A DNA stretch of 64,000 nucleotides from Bacillota bacterium (GCA_023392535.1 JAEVYY010000029.1:1-64000); one strand, 5' to 3'; shown: positions 17,829 to 26,660, counted from the stretch's first letter. The notes: generated from the sequence alone by a model not told the origin. Made by a program: numbers and translations.

Positions 17829-18722
17829 TTAATTAAAAGGAACAACTGCACCATCATATTTTTCTTCTATGAACTTTTTAATTTCATCCGATTTTAAAGC
17901 GTTAACCAATGCTACGATGCCTTCGTTCGTTTCATTTCCTTCTTTTACTGCAATGATATTTACATAGGTCTTAGCTGCCTCTGAGTCAGCTTTTTCATAG
18001 GCTACCGCATCTTTACCAACACTGAATCCAGCTTCCAATGCGTAGTTACCATTTAATACTACAAATGCTACTTCATCCTTTACTCTTGCGACTTGAGCCG
18101 CTTCTAATTCCTTAATTTCTATGTTTTTAGGATTTTCTGCAATATCATTAATGGTTGCCGTAAGACCAGCATTTTCTTTTAGTTTAATAATTCCATTATC
18201 CTGTAATAACAAAAGTGCTCTTGCTTCATTTGTCGTATCATTCGGAACTGCTATAACCGCACCTTCTGATATATTTGCAAGATCGCTCTCTTTCCCTGGA
18301 TAAATTCCAAATGGCTCATAGTGAATATCTCCGGCATCTACAAGGTGTGTGCCCTGTTCTGCATTGAACTCTTCAAGGTATGGAACGTGCTGGAAATAGT
18401 TTGCATCAAAATCTCCGCTTTCTACTACTAAGTTTGGTTGTACGTAATCATCAAAAACGGTTACCTCAAGTGTCCAGCCCTCTGCTGCTAATATAGATTT
18501 TGCTGATTCCAGTATTTCTGCATGTGGAGTCGCTGATGCAGCAATCTTGATGGTACCCTTTTCTACCACCTCGGAAGATTCTGTTGTCGCTTCTTCCGCC
18601 ACAGTTGATTCTGCTGATGCAGAATCTGTTGTTGCTTCTTCTGTCGTAGCTTTGCTTCCGCATCCTGTTAATGAGCCGATTGCCAGCACGACTGTAACTA
18701 ATAATGCCATTGATTTTTTCAT
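17829..18722 (-). CDS. metQ: Methionine-binding lipoprotein MetQ/NlpA family
   Basis: The solute-binding part of a MetNIQ importer. ATG 18722 is chosen because AAAGGAG stands 7 nt upstream and the signal begins MKKSMALLV; the 12-residue in-frame extension is charged and unsupported. The lipobox LTGC puts the lipidated cysteine at residue 21. The mature part starts with a Thr/Glu/Ser-rich linker and then KIAASATPHAEILE, FDDYVQPNLVVESGDFDANYFQ split over the expected NlpA fold, and IAVPNDTTNEARALLLL. It is third in metN-metI-metQ order. Binding of D/L-methionine is inferred from family. Confidence 0.92.
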   Translation of the reverse strand: MKKSMALLVTVVLAIGSLTGCGSKATTEEATTDSASAESTVAEEATTESSEVVEKGTIKIAASATPHAEILESAKSILAAEGWTLEVTVFDDYVQPNLVVESGDFDANYFQHVPYLEEFNAEQGTHLVDAGDIHYEPFGIYPGKESDLANISEGAVIAVPNDTTNEARALLLLQDNGIIKLKENAGLTATINDIAENPKNIEIKELEAAQVARVKDEVAFVVLNGNYALEAGFSVGKDAVAYEKADSEAAKTYVNIIAVKEGNETNEGIVALVNALKSDEIKKFIEEKYDGAVVPFN

Positions 18723-18804
18723 AACTTTTCTCCTTTTCTCCTCTTGAATATCATCCAATTTGATATTCTCTATGCAATCCCATTTGGGGAATCACCTAAT
18801 TGCC

Positions 18805-19470
18805 CTACCTATTAATACGTCGATCCAATTTTTTAGAAAGTCGCATCCCTATATACTGTAGGATCTGTACCAAAGCAACCAGTAATATAACAGTCACGAT
18901 CATGATATTCGTCTGGTATCTATAATAGCCGTAACGGATCGCGATATCCCCCAATCCACCGCCGCCTACCACGCCAGCCATGGCAGAATAACCCAAAATA
19001 GTACCAACTGCAATGGTTGCTCCGACGATTAGTGATGTCCTAGCTTCCGCCAGTAGCACCTTCCATATAATCGTCCACAGACTAGCACCCATGCTCTGTG
19101 CAGCTTCAATCACACCCTTATCCACTTCCTGAAGAGATGACTCTACCAGTCTGGCAATAAACGGTGCAGCAGCTAACGTTAAAGGCACAATTGTGGCCGT
19201 GGAGCCATAGCTCTTACCTACCAATACTTTTGTAAGTGGTATGACCAAGATTAATAAGATTAAAAACGGTACACTACGAACAATATTTACGATTATATCT
19301 ATTATTTTGTAACAAATAGCATTTGGTCGAAGTCCATTTTCTGCTGTTATCACTAGGAAAATCCCCATGGGCAGACCAATAACATATGCCATGAGTGCTG
19401 ACACTAATGTCATGTACAATGTTGTACCAGTACCTTCTATTAACATTTTTATAATTGTACTATCCCACAT
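18805..19470 (-). CDS. metI: Methionine ABC transporter permease MetI
   Basis: A 221-residue permease with five to six helices. The EAA-type coupling loop is present (EVDKGVIEAAQSMGAS), as are MetI-typical RSVPFLILL and VVGGGGLGDIAIRYGYYRY. It overlaps the end of metN by 11 nt, a sign of coupled translation, and is followed by metQ. Confidence 0.94.
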   Translation of the reverse strand: MWDSTIIKMLIEGTGTTLYMTLVSALMAYVIGLPMGIFLVITAENGLRPNAICYKIIDIIVNIVRSVPFLILLILVIPLTKVLVGKSYGSTATIVPLTLAAAPFIARLVESSLQEVDKGVIEAAQSMGASLWTIIWKVLLAEARTSLIVGATIAVGTILGYSAMAGVVGGGGLGDIAIRYGYYRYQTNIMIVTVILLVALVQILQYIGMRLSKKLDRRINR

Positions 19471-20470
19471 AATTATCCAGCTCCTCTACAGTCAATTTTC
19501 TTTCTTCCAGATAATGAATCATTCTAGTTGCAATCTGTTCCTCCTCTGGAAGCTGTAGCACCATCTGTCCATGTGCGACTCCATTAATATCCTGTGTATC
19601 TGCCAGCAATATATTCACGGGTGCCTTACATTCTAATACCATATTACCAATCACCGGTTCAAATGAAGAGTTCTCCGAAAATACAATACGGATACATCTC
19701 TTACCTTTCATCTCCGTATAATGGTGTTCATTCTGAAATACAAGTTTCTTTGCGGCTTGGGTCTTGGGTCTTGAGAAGACATCTTCTACCAATCCGCTCT
19801 CAGCAAGCGTACCATGATCAATAATAGCGACATGAGAACATACCTCTTGCACAACCGTCATTTCATGCGTAATAATAACAATAGTAATACCATACTCGGC
19901 ATTGATTTCTTTTATCAGCCTAAGAATCGACTTCGTCGTCGTCGGGTCAAGTGCACTGGTCGCCTCATCACATAAAAGAATCTTAGGGTTCATTGCTAAT
20001 GCCCTTGCAATCGCAACTCTTTGTTTTTGCCCTCCTGATAGTTGTGCCGGATAAGCCTTCTCCTTATCACTCAAATGCACGATTTTTAACAGTTCTTTTG
20101 CCTTTTCCCTTGCTTCTTTCTTTTTATGTCCTGTAATTTCCAATGGAAAGCAAATATTATCTAACACCGTTCTTTGCATCAGCAGATTAAAATGCTGAAA
20201 GATCATCGCTATCTGAGTACGCGCCAATCGTAGCTCTTTTTCAGACATCTTAGATAGATCTTTCCCTTCTATACAGACTGTTCCTGTTGTTGGTTTTTCT
20301 AAGAAATTTAAACATCTTACCAGGGTACTTTTTCCAGCACCGCTCATACCGATAATACCGTATATCTCACCCTTGTTTATATCTAAATTGATGTCTTTCA
20401 GAGCTTCTACTGTGTTTTCTTTACCTGTAAAGATCTTACTGACATTTTGAATTTGTATCATTGTCTCCAT
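19460..20470 (-). CDS. metN: Methionine ABC transporter ATP-binding protein MetN
   Basis: A cytoplasmic ATPase with Walker A GMSGAGKST, signature LSGGQKQRVAIARAL and CDEATSALDP. After residue about 260 it continues into the C-terminal NIL domain (about 80 residues), which in MetN binds methionine and inhibits transport. An ATG at 20470 with AGGTGAG five nt upstream is chosen over the GTG two codons earlier. Its own promoter lies about 80-110 nt upstream, so the met genes can be expressed independently of cysK. No S-box riboswitch fits in the short leader. Confidence 0.93.
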   Translation of the reverse strand: METMIQIQNVSKIFTGKENTVEALKDINLDINKGEIYGIIGMSGAGKSTLVRCLNFLEKPTTGTVCIEGKDLSKMSEKELRLARTQIAMIFQHFNLLMQRTVLDNICFPLEITGHKKKEAREKAKELLKIVHLSDKEKAYPAQLSGGQKQRVAIARALAMNPKILLCDEATSALDPTTTKSILRLIKEINAEYGITIVIITHEMTVVQEVCSHVAIIDHGTLAESGLVEDVFSRPKTQAAKKLVFQNEHHYTEMKGKRCIRIVFSENSSFEPVIGNMVLECKAPVNILLADTQDINGVAHGQMVLQLPEEEQIATRMIHYLEERKLTVEELDNYVG

Positions 20471-20548
20471 GGCCACTCACCTATAATCTTCGATTATTCA
20501 CAAAATACACTGGTAACACCTGTGTTCATGTGCTCCCGCATGCATCGT

Positions 20549-20577
20549 ATCATAACATATTTATTACGATTTAGCAA
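20549..20577 (-). promoter_or_regulatory. Promoter of metNIQ
   Basis: On the minus strand -35 TTGCTA, a 17-nt spacer and -10 TATGAT lie in the cysK-metN gap. The leader to metN is about 75 nt and contains the palindrome AACACAGGTGTT. No CCTACT site is present here, in contrast to cysK and patB. Confidence 0.65.
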
Positions 20578-20623
20578 TCCAAAGTACAGATAGGATAAGT
20601 GTCCATATCTAGTATTTTTTCTT

Positions 20624-21559
20624 CTATTCTTCTGCAAAAAGCGGGGTAGATAAATATCTGTCTCCAGAATCCGGAAGTAATGTAACAATCGTTTTTCCAA
20701 CATATTCCGGTCTTTTTGCCAGCTCAGTCGCTGCAAATAATGCCGCACCAGAAGAGATCCCAACTAAAATACCTTCGCTTACCGCAATTGCCTTTCCAGT
20801 AGCAAATGCATCTTCATTTTTAACACGAATAATTTCATCATAAATCTGGGTATTTAATACCTTCGGAATAAAACCTGCTCCAATACCCTGAATCTTATGT
20901 GCTCCTGGTTGTTCCCCAGATAATACGGCAGAACTATCCGGTTCCACTGCTACTATTTTGATGTCTGGATTCTTCGATTTCAAGAACTCTCCTACCCCTG
21001 TGACCGTTCCTCCTGTTCCTACTCCTGCTACAAATACATCTATCTTTCCATCTGTATCTTCCCATATTTCAGGACCTGTTGTGGCTCTATGGATTGCGGC
21101 ATTTGCTGGATTATCAAATTGTCCTAAAATAATCGAATTTTCAATGGTCTCATTTAATTCTTTTGCCTTTGCTATAGCACCACTCATTCCTTTTGGGCCT
21201 TCCGTTAATACGATTTCAGCGCCATATGCTTTTAACAGATTTCTTCGTTCCACACTCATAGTTTCTGGCATTGTTAAAATTACTTTGTATCCTTTTGCAG
21301 CTGCTACGGATGCAAGACCAATACCTGTATTTCCACTGGTAGGTTCTATAATCGTAGCACCCTTTTTCAGAACTCCTCTCTTTTCGGCATCTTCAATCAT
21401 GGAAAATGCGATTCTGTCTTTTACACTTCCTGCTGGATTCAAATATTCTAATTTAACTAATAAAGTTGCTTTTGCATCTACTTGCTTTTCATAATTGGTG
21501 ACCTCCAATATAGGTGTGTGACCAATCAATTGTATTGCGCTTGTTTTAATGTTTGCCAT
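20624..21559 (-). CDS. cysK: Cysteine synthase A
   Basis: O-acetylserine sulfhydrylase, a PLP enzyme that makes cysteine from O-acetylserine and sulfide; 311 residues. The PLP lysine is in NPAGSVKDR, substrate-binding EPTSGNTGIG follows, and the phosphate-binding loop is GVGTGGTVTG. ATG 21559 is selected since GGGAG is 5 nt upstream; the frame to 21577 lacks a site. Transcription starts from a perfect sigma-A-type promoter with an operator-like palindrome just downstream. Confidence 0.95.
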   Translation of the reverse strand: MANIKTSAIQLIGHTPILEVTNYEKQVDAKATLLVKLEYLNPAGSVKDRIAFSMIEDAEKRGVLKKGATIIEPTSGNTGIGLASVAAAKGYKVILTMPETMSVERRNLLKAYGAEIVLTEGPKGMSGAIAKAKELNETIENSIILGQFDNPANAAIHRATTGPEIWEDTDGKIDVFVAGVGTGGTVTGVGEFLKSKNPDIKIVAVEPDSSAVLSGEQPGAHKIQGIGAGFIPKVLNTQIYDEIIRVKNEDAFATGKAIAVSEGILVGISSGAALFAATELAKRPEYVGKTIVTLLPDSGDRYLSTPLFAEE

Positions 21560-21611
21560 AACGACTCCCTTCTTCAAACTTCCACTTCGTTTGATACCTG
21601 CTTTTTTATTT

Positions 21612-21671
21612 CCTACTTATTTAGTAGGTATATTATGAATTTATTATATGCGCTGTTTCCCACTATGTCAA
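21612..21671 (-). promoter_or_regulatory. cysK promoter and palindromic operator
   Basis: A perfect promoter, TTGACA, 17 nt, TATAAT (minus strand, 21666-21671 and 21643-21648). About 15-30 nt downstream of the -10 is the perfect inverted repeat CCTACTAAATAAGTAGG (21612-21628), placed to overlap early transcribed sequence. The half-site matches that in the patB promoter spacer, which points to one shared regulator, presumably the Rrf2 protein. Confidence 0.82.
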
Positions 21672-21832
21672 TAGGATTTTTTATGAAGTATTTTATATTT
21701 TTGTAATTCTTTATTTCAGATGGTAAACCTGGTATACAAAAGAAGGCTTTTTTGATATAATCAAAATATCTTTTTTCATTGATAGGAATGACCTTCAAAT
21801 TAATATTAAATATATAAAAATAAATAAGATAT

Positions 21833-21847
21833 CGCGGTCTTACCGCG
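21833..21847 (+). promoter_or_regulatory. Leader hairpin next to the carbamate kinase ribosome site
   Basis: CGCGGT and ACCGCG form a 6-bp GC-only stem with a 3-nt loop in otherwise AT-rich DNA. It ends about 4 nt before the AGGAG of the carbamate kinase gene, where it could modulate ribosome access or mRNA decay. Confidence 0.4.
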
Positions 21848-21860
21848 GATAGGAGCAGAT

Positions 21861-22796
21861 ATGAGTAAAAAAAAGGTAGTAGTATCATTAGGACACAATG
21901 CATTAGGCCACACTACCATGGAACAGTGGGATGCAGTAAAGGTAACCGCTAAAGCATTAGCTGATCTTGTTGAAGCAGACTTTCAATTGACTATTACACA
22001 TAGTAATGGTCCGCAGGTAAGTATGATTCACAAAGCGATGACGGAGCTTCGCCGTATCTATATTGATTATACTCCTGCTCCAATGTGCGTCTGTTCTGCC
22101 ATGAGTCAGGGGTATGTAGGTTATGATATCCAAAATGCACTCCGCTCAGAATTATTAAATCGTGGAATCTCCAAGTCCGTAAGTACGATTCTGACTCAGG
22201 TAACGGTAGATCCCTATGATGAAGCTTTTTATGAACCCTCAAAAAAAATAGGTCGATTTATGTCGAAAGACGATGCGCAGATAGAGATTGAAAAAGGAAA
22301 TTATGTGGTAGAAGAGCCTGGAAAAGGTTATAGCAGGGTTGTGGCAGCACCAAAACCGATAGACATAGTAGAAATCGATGCGATCAGAGTTTTATCGGAT
22401 GCCGATCAGGTTGTGATTGCATGCGGTGGCGGCGGTATCCCAGTAATAGAACAACAGCACGTATTGAAAGGTGCTTCTGCTGTTATTGAAAAGGATAGTA
22501 TTGCTGGAAAATTAGCCTCTGACTTAAAAGCAGACCAATTGATCATTTATACTTCTGTACCTTGTGTCTATAAAAATTATGGAACCGAACAGGAAGAATC
22601 CATTCGTTCCATGACTATAGCAGAAGCTGCTAAGTATATGGAAGAAGGACAGTTTGGGGAAGGCACTATGCTTCCCAAAATTGAGGCTGCAGTTGCTTAT
22701 CTTTCCGCTGTACCTGATGGAAGCGTTCTGATTACCTCTCTTGACCATACAACGGAGGCTATCAAAGGAAAGACAGGAACCATAATCACTGTATAA
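21861..22796 (+). CDS. arcC: Carbamate kinase
   Basis: Catalyses carbamoyl phosphate plus ADP to carbamate plus ATP, 311 residues. It shows the amino acid kinase fold: GHNALG at the start in place of the usual GGNAL, THSNGPQV, the central insert about residues 120-165, CGGGGIPV and EKDSIAGKLAS. AGGAG stands 6 nt before the ATG. It is a lone plus-strand gene without arcA or arcB, so the carbamoyl phosphate may come from agmatine, ureide or purine breakdown rather than the arginine deiminase pathway. A terminator-like hairpin follows immediately. Confidence 0.94.
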   Translation: MSKKKVVVSLGHNALGHTTMEQWDAVKVTAKALADLVEADFQLTITHSNGPQVSMIHKAMTELRRIYIDYTPAPMCVCSAMSQGYVGYDIQNALRSELLNRGISKSVSTILTQVTVDPYDEAFYEPSKKIGRFMSKDDAQIEIEKGNYVVEEPGKGYSRVVAAPKPIDIVEIDAIRVLSDADQVVIACGGGGIPVIEQQHVLKGASAVIEKDSIAGKLASDLKADQLIIYTSVPCVYKNYGTEQEESIRSMTIAEAAKYMEEGQFGEGTMLPKIEAAVAYLSAVPDGSVLITSLDHTTEAIKGKTGTIITV

Positions 22797-22845
22797 AAAA
22801 GACAAGACCCATTGTATCTCTAATACTACTGATACAACGGGTCTT
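22795..22845. terminator. Bidirectional terminator between arcC and lspA-like gene
   Basis: AAGACCC-x-TTGTATC pairs with GATACAA-x-GGGTCTT, a 15-position stem with one mismatch. The minus strand has a good T-run after it, serving the lspA-like gene; the plus side is AT-rich but without a long T-run. The two genes are convergent. Confidence 0.8.
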
Positions 22846-22848
22846 AAT

Positions 22849-23310
22849 TTAAAATTTGGGATCCAGAATGACTGTTATTGCTGCTATTGCTGCACCTACT
22901 GCAATACAAAAATCAGCGATATTAAAAACAATATTAGAGATCGATGGATGATTCGTGTTAAAACTAAAGTAATCTACGACATACTTCCTTTTGAAACGGT
23001 CATATGTGTTGCTAAATGCACCTCCGAGCAGAAACGCAAGACCAAATTTCAGACATGCATTACCTTTGCTTGTTAAGGTAACCAGAAAAAACAGAACCAT
23101 AAGAATGGTAAATATAAGAGACACCGAGGCAACTATCTTCCTACGTTTTTCACCAAAATTTAAGAATGCACCACGGTTAAGGAATTTATGAATTATAATA
23201 TGCCCGCCGAGGATAGGTTCCCAAGTATCTTCATTCTTATTACTTTCCATATCATTTTTTATTAATAATTCTGCAATAAAAATAGCAATTATAATTGCAA
23301 TATAAATCAT
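22849..23310 (-). CDS. lspA: Signal peptidase II-like protein (LspA family)
   Basis: A 153-residue protein with four membrane helices. The two catalytic aspartates of the lipoprotein signal peptidase family are placeable in NTYDRFKRKYVVDYF and FNIADFCIAVG, and FLNRGAFLNFG matches the NxGAAF motif. It lacks the usual first DQxTK-type motif and has a charged insert after helix 1 (NDMESNKNED), so it is a divergent copy and may not be the main enzyme. It would cleave prolipoproteins such as the MetQ and BMP proteins nearby. Confidence 0.72.
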   Translation of the reverse strand: MIYIAIIIAIFIAELLIKNDMESNKNEDTWEPILGGHIIIHKFLNRGAFLNFGEKRRKIVASVSLIFTILMVLFFLVTLTSKGNACLKFGLAFLLGGAFSNTYDRFKRKYVVDYFSFNTNHPSISNIVFNIADFCIAVGAAIAAITVILDPKF

Positions 23311-23358
23311 ATGTTCTGCCTTTCTGCCTCACACTGCTTACCGTTGCCATTATCCGAC

Positions 23359-24888
23359 TTAGTCATTTTCTTCCTGAATTTTTTTCATCTCATCTATTTC
23401 TTTCAGTGTCGTTGTATTATTGCGAATATCAATGGTAGGACCACCTGTTCCTTCGATATAATCTCTTGTAATTGTAACACGTCCTATATTATCATCTTTT
23501 GGAATTTCATACATAATATCTAACATAAATTCTTCTATAATGGAACGTAATGCCCTAGCCCCTGTTTCTTTTTTCAATGCCTTCTCTGCAATTGCTTCCA
23601 GGGCACCGTCATCAAATTCTAACTTCACTTCATCCAATTCCAATAATTTTTGATATTGTTTCAAAATAGCATTTTTAGGCTCTCGTAATATCTTTACCAA
23701 AGCATCTTTATCTAATCCCCGAAGTGTATAAATAATCGGCAGTCGACCAACGAATTCCGGAATCATACCGAACTTTTTTATGTCTTCTACGGTTACTTTT
23801 GATAAAATATCTCTGTCTTTATCATATTTATCTTTTAGATCTGCATTGTAACCGATAGATGTCTGTTTATTCAAACGCTGCTTAATGATCTCTTCCAAAT
23901 CTGGGAATGCTCCTCCACAGATAAATAAAATATTTTTTGTGTTGACTGTCGTAAGAGGCACCATAGCATTTTTACTGTTCGCGCCAACCGGCACTTCTAT
24001 ATCGGAACCTTCTAATAATTTTAAAAGCCCTTGCTGTACAGATTCACCGCTAACATCGCGGGAGGTCGTTTCTTTTTTCTTTGCTATTTTATCAATTTCG
24101 TCTATAAAAACAATTCCACGTTCTGCCTTTTCCACATCATTTTCAGCTGCTGCCAGTAATTTTGAGATTACACTTTCTATATCATCTCCGATGTAGCCAG
24201 CTTCTGTAAGGGAAGTAGCATCTGCTATTGCAAGGGGTACATCCAATAGTCTTGCAAGTGTTTTCACTAAATAAGTCTTACCACTACCTGTCGGTCCTAT
24301 CATAAGCATATTCGACTTTTCTATTTCAATCTCATCCATAGTATTGGTGGCCACTCTTTTATAGTGATTGTAGACTGCAACTGACATCACTTTTTTAGCA
24401 TGATCCTGCCCTATGATATAGTCATCCAGCTGTTTTTTAATCTTATGGGGTGCGGGAATCGATTTTATATCAATAGCAGGTCCGTCGGAGGATTTCGTCT
24501 TTTTCTTTTTAATCTTCTGTTTATTTGGTATTCCACCATCGCCTTGTAAGTCTGCCAAATTTACAAAACTAATATTGGGATATTTTCCTTTCATCTCATC
24601 CATATCCATATTCGTTCCTTGATTACTCAATAATCCCTGGTAATCAAATTGACTTACGGTATCCATCGTCTTATGCATACAGTCATCACACACACAGATA
24701 TCATTTGGAAGCTTGAACATCCTTCCCGCTTTACTTTCTGGTCTACGGCAGATAAAGCATACATCCTCATACTCTTTCTCATCCGTAGCCTCTTTATCTG
24801 TGGTATTTTTATCCGTGGTATCTGTAACGTTCTCTTCCGTACTTTCTATATCTTCAATGTCTATAAATGTATCATCTCTATCGCTCAT
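23359..24888 (-). CDS. clpX: ClpX-like AAA+ unfoldase with acidic N-terminal extension
   Basis: A 509-residue protein, some 80 longer than typical ClpX. Residues 1-40 are an acidic Asp/Glu/Thr tail. A zinc finger follows (Cys44, Cys47, Cys67, Cys70, with extra Cys65), then a 60-residue linker with a lysine-rich stretch, and the AAA+ domain: DDYIIGQDHAKKV, Walker A GPTGSGKT, TEAGYIGDD, Walker B VFIDEIDK, and EFVGRLPI. The loop that docks ClpP, IGF in E. coli, reads IGY (TSIGYNADLK). No clpP, tig or lon is adjacent. It is probably a second ClpX or a diverged one; unfoldase function is secure, ClpP partnership less so. Confidence 0.85.
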   Translation of the reverse strand: MSDRDDTFIDIEDIESTEENVTDTTDKNTTDKEATDEKEYEDVCFICRRPESKAGRMFKLPNDICVCDDCMHKTMDTVSQFDYQGLLSNQGTNMDMDEMKGKYPNISFVNLADLQGDGGIPNKQKIKKKKTKSSDGPAIDIKSIPAPHKIKKQLDDYIIGQDHAKKVMSVAVYNHYKRVATNTMDEIEIEKSNMLMIGPTGSGKTYLVKTLARLLDVPLAIADATSLTEAGYIGDDIESVISKLLAAAENDVEKAERGIVFIDEIDKIAKKKETTSRDVSGESVQQGLLKLLEGSDIEVPVGANSKNAMVPLTTVNTKNILFICGGAFPDLEEIIKQRLNKQTSIGYNADLKDKYDKDRDILSKVTVEDIKKFGMIPEFVGRLPIIYTLRGLDKDALVKILREPKNAILKQYQKLLELDEVKLEFDDGALEAIAEKALKKETGARALRSIIEEFMLDIMYEIPKDDNIGRVTITRDYIEGTGGPTIDIRNNTTTLKEIDEMKKIQEEND

Positions 24889-24927
24889 ATCAGACTGTCT
24901 CCTTTATCATCTTAACCTCTCTTTTCT

Positions 24928-24956
24928 AGTATAAGATATCATGCTTTTTCCTACAA
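24928..24956 (-). promoter_or_regulatory. clpX promoter
   Basis: On the minus strand -35 TTGTAG, 17-nt spacer and -10 TATACT, about 40 nt before the start codon; AAAGGAG precedes the ATG by about 10 nt. Confidence 0.6.
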
Positions 24957-24988
24957 GTTAAGTTTTTCTAAAAAATACTCATTCAATA

Positions 24989-25027
24989 TAAAAACCTGAT
25001 GTACATTTCATAAAAATATACATCAGG
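24989..25027 (-). terminator. Terminator after htrA
   Basis: On the minus strand CCTGATGTA and TACATCAGG pair around an AT-rich loop, followed by TTTTTAT. It lies about 29 nt past the htrA stop. Confidence 0.85.
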
Positions 25028-25055
25028 CTTACCTATCATTAAACTCTATCTAATT

Positions 25056-26660
25056 TTATTGAATGATCTGATCCGGCTTTGTTCCGAGCGTTACAGCAAT
25101 TGTCTTTTCCTGATAGCCAGTTGGGCTACCCTGTTGAATGGTAATGTCAACTGTTGTTCCCGCCGAATAATATTGCAACATTTTCTGTAATTCTTCCATA
25201 CTACTTACAGAGGAGCCATCAAATTTAGTAATGATATCTCCTTTCACCAATCCGGCCTTTGCTGCAGCTGTATCCTCATATATCTGGGCTACATAAACAC
25301 CCTCTGGAAGTCCATATGTGCTTGCTGCCTCGGGCGTTACATCTACTCCCGATATTCCCAGATATGCTTTATCCGCATCAGATACTTTCGTTTTTGTTGT
25401 TTTAGTCATCAAATCTTCTATGATTGGTTTGGCTGTAGAAATCGGAATTGCATATCCCATTCCTTCAATGACGCTTCCGCCTATCTTATTTGAATTAATA
25501 CCTACCACTTCGCCTTTTATGTTTAATAATGCTCCACCTGAATTACCAGGATTAATAGCTGCATCTGTCTGAATGAGCGATGTACTGCTTTTCGAACCGG
25601 TACCTGTAGGTGTATTCTGCGTTTCATCCACAATGGATCGATTAACTGCACTTATGACACCCGTCGTAACCGATTGCCCATATCCCAGTGCATTTCCAAT
25701 TGCTATGGCTGGCTCACCAACTTTTAAACCTTCCGAATCTCCTAATTTTGCAATAACAATTTCTTTTTTTGTATTATCCGAAAGTTTCTCTAATTGTACT
25801 GCCATCACCGCAATATCCATACCAGAGTCGCTGCCTTTCATCTGTGCTTCTGCTTCTGTTCCATCAATGAATTGAACCATAAGACTATCAGCGCCCTGGA
25901 CTACATGATAATTCGTTGCGATTAATAATTCCGTATCATTTTCACCAACAATGATGCCCGAACCACTTGCTGACTGTTCGCTCTCCAACGTCTGTCCAAA
26001 AAAATCTTGTTGCTGACCCATGTATTTATTGGTTACAGATACGACCGACGGCATCACTTGCTCTACTACATCCGTTACATCCGTCACAACTGTAATATTA
26101 GTCCCATCTATTTTAGGTACTGCCTCATCTTCAGTCACTTCCTTATTTTCTGGAATCTCTTGTATCTGGGCATCTGCAGATGCTGCTAGTTCCTTTTTAG
26201 ATTCCAAAAAATCATTTACTGATTTTACAGCGTAAAAGGATACACCAGCAAATATTCCAAAACAAACGGCAAATACCAGACCCGCTATTGTTTTTTTCCA
26301 AAGCCCACTCATTTTTCCAGATTTTTTTTTCTTTGGAGTCCCAGTTGTTTTCCCTGCATACGTCGCACCATTCGCATATGCATTCTGATAACCACCATTA
26401 TGTTGCCTTCCATTCAACGAACTATATTGATAATCTGTGTTCGTATTTTGATAATTTGCATTATTATTTCCACTAGTTCCTACGTTGGTATTAGAATTAT
26501 ACATATTACCAGTATAGGAATTATCTGAATTTCTATCTCCACTATAAGTACCGCCGGTATAGCTATTTCCACTTGCTTGACTATCTTCTGCAGACCGATT
26601 TATTTCACTAGTAGAAGATTGCGAATTATTCATGTTATTTCGAAAATCGTTTTCATTCAT
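25056..26660 (-). CDS. HtrA/DegP-like membrane serine protease
   Basis: A 534-residue envelope protease. The first 115 residues are an Asn/Ser/Gly/Tyr-rich cytoplasmic region with several YxGxxY-like elements, then a lysine-rich stretch and one membrane helix (about 117-140). The trypsin-like domain has His in ATNYHVV (about 246), Asp in SGMDIAVM (about 282) and Ser in NPGNSGGALL (about 371). One PDZ domain closes the protein. ATG 26660 is chosen for AGAGGT 7 nt upstream. It degrades or remodels misfolded exported proteins. The long low-complexity N-terminal tail is unusual. Confidence 0.92.
   Translation of the reverse strand: MNENDFRNNMNNSQSSTSEINRSAEDSQASGNSYTGGTYSGDRNSDNSYTGNMYNSNTNVGTSGNNNANYQNTNTDYQYSSLNGRQHNGGYQNAYANGATYAGKTTGTPKKKKSGKMSGLWKKTIAGLVFAVCFGIFAGVSFYAVKSVNDFLESKKELAASADAQIQEIPENKEVTEDEAVPKIDGTNITVVTDVTDVVEQVMPSVVSVTNKYMGQQQDFFGQTLESEQSASGSGIIVGENDTELLIATNYHVVQGADSLMVQFIDGTEAEAQMKGSDSGMDIAVMAVQLEKLSDNTKKEIVIAKLGDSEGLKVGEPAIAIGNALGYGQSVTTGVISAVNRSIVDETQNTPTGTGSKSSTSLIQTDAAINPGNSGGALLNIKGEVVGINSNKIGGSVIEGMGYAIPISTAKPIIEDLMTKTTKTKVSDADKAYLGISGVDVTPEAASTYGLPEGVYVAQIYEDTAAAKAGLVKGDIITKFDGSSVSSMEELQKMLQYYSAGTTVDITIQQGSPTGYQEKTIAVTLGTKPDQIIQ

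Noticed and set aside
20471..20548. S-box or other methionine riboswitch before metN
   Set aside because: The leader is only about 75 nt and lacks the multi-helix conserved core; only a short palindrome is present.
20494..20763. 89-codon minus-strand frame across the cysK end and the metN promoter
   Set aside because: It overlaps cysK in another frame and runs through a clear promoter; no ribosome site.
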